Shown: positions 61,417-64,000 of the stretch, piece by piece
How positions within the stretch are numbered: position 1 is the stretch's first letter
Layout of the letters: every line of letters starts with the position of its first letter
Source of the DNA: Dysosmobacter segnis
GTDB lineage: Bacteria > Bacillota > Clostridia > Oscillospirales > Oscillospiraceae
Assembly: GCF_014297285.1 (NCBI RefSeq)
Contig: NZ_JACOQI010000005.1
Coordinates: 119,350-183,349 of the forward strand
Length of the DNA: 64,000 bases
Direction: 5' to 3'
Program-made: the position numbers and the translations under genes
The notes under the pieces: model-generated
The model's input: only the letters and a program-made list of their open reading frames with translations
The model's database searches: none
What the model was told of the DNA's origin: nothing

Positions 61417-62586
61417 TTAAATACGGGCCACGCCGCTCTTGCGTGCAGCCTCGGCCACAGCCTTTGCCACGGCGGAACCCACTCTGGGATCAAAAGCAGC
61501 GGGGATGATGTAATCCTCGGAGAGCTGATCGCCCACAAGCGCCGCCAGTGCTTCCGCCGCCGCAACCTTCATCTCCTCGTTAATATCACTGGCCCGCACA
61601 TCAAAGGCTCCGCGGAAGATGCCGGGGAAGGCCAGCACATTGTTGATCTGGTTGGGATAATCACTGCGGCCAGTGGAAATGACCTTGGCACCGCCCGCTT
61701 TAGCCGCATCCGGGAAAATTTCCGGTGTTGGATTGGCACAGGCGAAGATGATGGCATCCTTGTTCATGGTCTTGACCATTTCAGTGGTGACGGTGTTCGG
61801 TGCGCTGACGCCGATAAATACATCCGCACCTACCAGCATATCCGCAAGAGAACCTGCCTTATGGTCAAGGTTCGTAACCTCTGCCATTTCCGCCTTGATC
61901 CAGTTCAACCCTTCACGGCCCTTGTAAATTGCGCCCTTGCGGTCGCACATTGTAATATCCTTGAACCCGGCGGAAAGCAACAACTTCGTAATGGCGATGG
62001 CTGCCGCTCCTGCACCGGAAGTAACAATCCGCACATCTTCTTTCTTTTTGCCGACTACCTTCAGGGCATTGGTCAGACCCGCCAGCGTAATAACAGCAGT
62101 GCCGTGCTGGTCATCGTGGAAAATAGGGATGTCACACTTTTCTTTCAACTTGCGCTCAATTTCAAAGCAACGGGGTGCCGCAATATCTTCAAGGTTAATA
62201 CCGCCAAAAGAGCCAGAGATATTGTAGACGGTTTCCACAAATTCATCTACGTCCTTTGTTTTAACACAGATGGGAAATGCGTCTACATCGCCAAATGCCT
62301 TGAACAGCACACATTTACCCTCCATAACAGGCATACCGGCTTCAGGGCCAATATCACCTAACCCCAGAACAGCGCTGCCATCCGTAATAACAGCCGCCAT
62401 ATTCCAACGCCGGGTCAGTTCATAGCTCTTAGTGGGATCTTTTTGAATTTCCAAGCAGGGCTGCGCCACGCCGGGCGTGTAAGCTAAAGAGAGGTCATCC
62501 TTTGTTTTGACAGGAACACGGGTCACCATTTCGATCTTGCCCTTCCATTCACCGTGCAATCTCAAAGATTCTTTTGCATAATCCAT
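61417..62586 (-). CDS. NAD(P)-dependent malic enzyme
   Basis: A 389-residue short-form malic enzyme that decarboxylates malate to pyruvate. Motifs: SLAYTPGVAQPCLEI (catalytic Tyr), LGDIGPEAGMPVMEGKCVLFKAF (Lys), FGGINLEDIAAPRCFEIE (metal Glu/Asp), PIFHDDQHGTAVITLAGL, TSGAGAAAIAI (nucleotide loop) and FACANPTPEI. GGAGGAA precedes the ATG. Operon with the 2-HCT transporter and divergent from the LysR gene: a malate utilisation module giving pyruvate, reduced cofactor and possibly a proton gradient. Confidence 0.95.
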   Translation of the reverse strand: MDYAKESLRLHGEWKGKIEMVTRVPVKTKDDLSLAYTPGVAQPCLEIQKDPTKSYELTRRWNMAAVITDGSAVLGLGDIGPEAGMPVMEGKCVLFKAFGDVDAFPICVKTKDVDEFVETVYNISGSFGGINLEDIAAPRCFEIERKLKEKCDIPIFHDDQHGTAVITLAGLTNALKVVGKKKEDVRIVTSGAGAAAIAITKLLLSAGFKDITMCDRKGAIYKGREGLNWIKAEMAEVTNLDHKAGSLADMLVGADVFIGVSAPNTVTTEMVKTMNKDAIIFACANPTPEIFPDAAKAGGAKVISTGRSDYPNQINNVLAFPGIFRGAFDVRASDINEEMKVAAAEALAALVGDQLSEDYIIPAAFDPRVGSAVAKAVAEAARKSGVARI

Positions 62587-62634
62587 TGTTTATTCCTCCG
62601 TTACCGGCATTTCCTGCCGTTTTTTGATAAAAAA

Positions 62635-62663
62635 ATTATATCCGCTTGTTCTGCATTTGTGAA
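62635..62663 (-). promoter_or_regulatory. promoter of the malic enzyme operon
   Basis: Minus strand: -35 TTCACA (62663-62658), 17-bp spacer, -10 TATAAT (62640-62635), about 50 bp from the start codon, inside the divergent region where the LysR protein should bind. Confidence 0.72.
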
Positions 62664-62729
62664 ATACGAAGAAAACCTACTCCATATATAAAATTTACAT
62701 AACCGTTTTTCACAAAGGAGGGTCCTGAT

Positions 62730-63635
62730 ATGAACATCAGCTATGACAGCTACCGTGTTTTTTACTATGCCGCAAAGTATAAGAGTTTTTCGCGAGCTGC
62801 CGCTGCGCTCTATAATAACCAACCAAATGTTACCCGAATCATCAAGCGATTGGAATCTGAACTGCATTGCGCCCTGTTTTTTCGTTCATCACTGGGAGTA
62901 CGCCTAACGCCGGAGGGTGAGAAGCTCTATACGCATATTGCAGTTGCCTTTGAAAGCATTGAAGCTGGTGAGGATGAGTTGCTTTCCGATCAAAGTTTGC
63001 ATGGCGGTATTGTACATATTGCCGCCAGCGGACTTGCGTTACAGGGATGCCTTCTGCGAGTTCTTGCCCGATACCGCAAGGAATACCCTCTTGTTCACAT
63101 TTACCTGACAAACAATTCAACGCCACAAGGCCTTACTGCCGTACAAAACGGATTAGCTGATTTTGCGGTTGTGTCCGAAGGGGCTGTGGTTCCGGATTCA
63201 CTTGAAAAGCAGCGGGTGGGAGAAATTCAGGAGATTCCGATCTGCGGAACTGCCTTTCCCGAACTGACACAGGGGCCTGTAACGCTTGCCAAGCTCACGG
63301 AGTATCCCATTGTGTGCCTTGCGATGGGAACCTCCTCCCACGATTTTTATTCTGAGCTCTTTCTCCGCTGCAAGCTGCCTTTTAGCCCGGATGTGGAAGT
63401 CGAAACCATCGATCAGGTTCCCCCTGTTGTTCGCAGCAATCTCGGCATTGGTTTTGTCCCCCACGAAATGCTTTACGGTTCACCAGAATTTACTGGAATT
63501 TACCCCATCACACTGGAAGAGCCGATCACTCCCCGCAGCATTTACCTGTTCCAGCGGAAAAATCAGCCCTTGAGCATTGCCGCAAAGCACTTGCGGCAAA
63601 TGTTATTGGCTCCAACAGAGGAATCTGACAACTGA
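62730..63635 (+). CDS. LysR-family regulator of the malate operon
   Basis: A 301-residue LysR-type regulator: N-terminal winged HTH (YYAAKYKSFSRAAAALYNNQPNVTRIIKRLESELHCALFFRSSLGVRLTPEGEKL) and a C-terminal periplasmic-binding-like effector domain (about 90-295). AAAGGAGG precedes the ATG. Divergent from malic enzyme with a 143-bp shared control region, the classical arrangement; malate or a related acid is the likely coinducer by context. Confidence 0.92.
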   Translation: MNISYDSYRVFYYAAKYKSFSRAAAALYNNQPNVTRIIKRLESELHCALFFRSSLGVRLTPEGEKLYTHIAVAFESIEAGEDELLSDQSLHGGIVHIAASGLALQGCLLRVLARYRKEYPLVHIYLTNNSTPQGLTAVQNGLADFAVVSEGAVVPDSLEKQRVGEIQEIPICGTAFPELTQGPVTLAKLTEYPIVCLAMGTSSHDFYSELFLRCKLPFSPDVEVETIDQVPPVVRSNLGIGFVPHEMLYGSPEFTGIYPITLEEPITPRSIYLFQRKNQPLSIAAKHLRQMLLAPTEESDN

Positions 63636-63762
63636 TATAAGCAAAAAGGCACCGTCTACACATACAGATTTCATCTTTTGGGTATGCAAAATCATACAAC
63701 CGTTTGTAGATGTGGTCTCATTCCACGTAGATTAAGTAGTGATTAGCCTTAATTGGCCCACC

Positions 63763-63791
63763 TTGACACACCTTCCAATTTGTCCTATAGT
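63763..63791 (+). promoter_or_regulatory. near-consensus promoter of the right-edge transcript
   Basis: -35 TTGACA (63763-63768), exactly 17-bp spacer, -10 TATAGT (63786-63791). Transcription would start near 63798. Confidence 0.82.
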
Positions 63792-63797
63792 GATGAT

Positions 63798-63984
63798 AGG
63801 CGAAAGCCAAATCTCGCGGCTTTCCGGTGAGGTCCACACCCCGGTGTGACCTCAGGCGTTCATGGACCCCGTAGGGCATTATGACCACCCTGTACGCAGG
63901 AAGTTCCATGAAGGTCGACAGTTTTTGGCGCTGTACCGGCAGCGCGGGTGTGTACCCTTCCGTTGAAAGCGGAAAGGACACAAA
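63798..63984 (+). ncRNA. structured 5' leader with five hairpins, candidate regulatory RNA
   Basis: Hairpins in order are GAAAGCC/GGCTTTC (63802-63824); TGAGGTC-ACACC/GGTGT-GACCTCA (63828-63854); TCATGGA/TCCATGA enclosing smaller stems (63860-63911); GCGCTG-TACCGG-CAGCGC (63928-63945); and TTCCG/CGGAA (63958-63974). The 3' arm of the last one overlaps the ribosome binding site GGAAAGGA (63971-63978) of the gene at 63985. No known riboswitch was recognised. Confidence 0.5.
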
Positions 63985-64000
63985 ATGAACGACTATGTCG
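63985..64000 (+). CDS. start of a gene running off the right edge
   Basis: ATG at 63985 preceded by GGAAAGGA at 6 bases and by the structured leader; only MNDYV is visible. The product cannot be identified from five residues. Confidence 0.6.

Noticed and set aside
63718..63981. An 87-codon minus-strand frame across the right-edge leader
   Set aside because: It covers the structured leader and near-consensus promoter of the plus strand; more likely a spurious frame created by the inverted repeats.

Overview
The window looks like chromosomal DNA of an anaerobic, spore-forming gut Clostridium relative, most likely Oscillospiraceae (Flavonifractor / Lawsonibacter / Dysosmobacter type). The evidence is moderate-to-high GC content, a spoIIP gene, strong AGGAGG ribosome binding sites, amino-acid and purine fermentation genes, and mobile elements of a type common in that family. 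The species is inferred from gene content only.

Layout. 1-1123: Ktr/Trk potassium uptake (TrkH end, TrkA). About 1.1-12.3 kb: an integrative mobilizable element, 'element A', with a sigma-like factor, two DUF6076-type/regulatory genes, excisionase and replication-like HTH genes, ribbon-helix-helix protein, MobL-type relaxase with SEL1 repeats, epsilon/zeta-like toxin-antitoxin cargo, a DUF6809-like gene and two overlapping tyrosine recombinases. It ends against the 3' end of tRNA-Val. 12.3-25.6 kb: core genes on mostly the minus strand (PII-like/DUF1538 pair, spoIIP, endonuclease IV, P-loop kinase, DUF3842, split chromate transporter, ECF S component, stomatin-like protein, dicarboxylate/amino-acid symporter, threonine ammonia-lyase) and a five-gene tRNA cluster (Lys, Gln, His, Arg, Gly). 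26.0-29.4 kb: a solute-binding lipoprotein and a membrane-bound LuxR-type regulator, each broken by one in-frame TAG, then an IS3 remnant. 29.6-35.9 kb: a PAS/HTH regulator facing dpaL-ygeY-ygeW-arcC. 36.1-36.8 kb: a glycerophosphodiesterase.

36.9-59.2 kb is a mosaic accessory island. It starts at a tRNA-Thr 3'-end copy, followed by a RhuM remnant fused to a truncated acetyltransferase. Next comes a GC-rich minus-strand locus (ABC importer, two HAD phosphatases, and a solute-binding protein / sensor kinase / AraC-type response regulator module) that could take up and sense a phosphorylated or anionic solute. Then come IS30 and lambda-type prophage fragments, a defective 'element B' homologous to element A but with its relaxase deleted, a second tRNA-Thr 3'-end copy, and decayed fragments including a type III restriction enzyme tail. 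59.3-63.6 kb: a small membrane protein, then a malate module (2-hydroxycarboxylate transporter, malic enzyme, divergent LysR regulator). The right edge has a near-consensus promoter and a roughly 187-nt leader with at least five hairpins ahead of a gene that runs off the window.

The most notable observations are the matched architecture of the two elements (43-nt recombinase overlap, about 165-bp spacing to a tRNA 3' end, shared oriT-like core), the structured leader at the right edge, the ABC ATPase with a roughly 110-residue insertion, and the run of in-frame amber codons in decaying genes. No CRISPR array or rRNA was seen.
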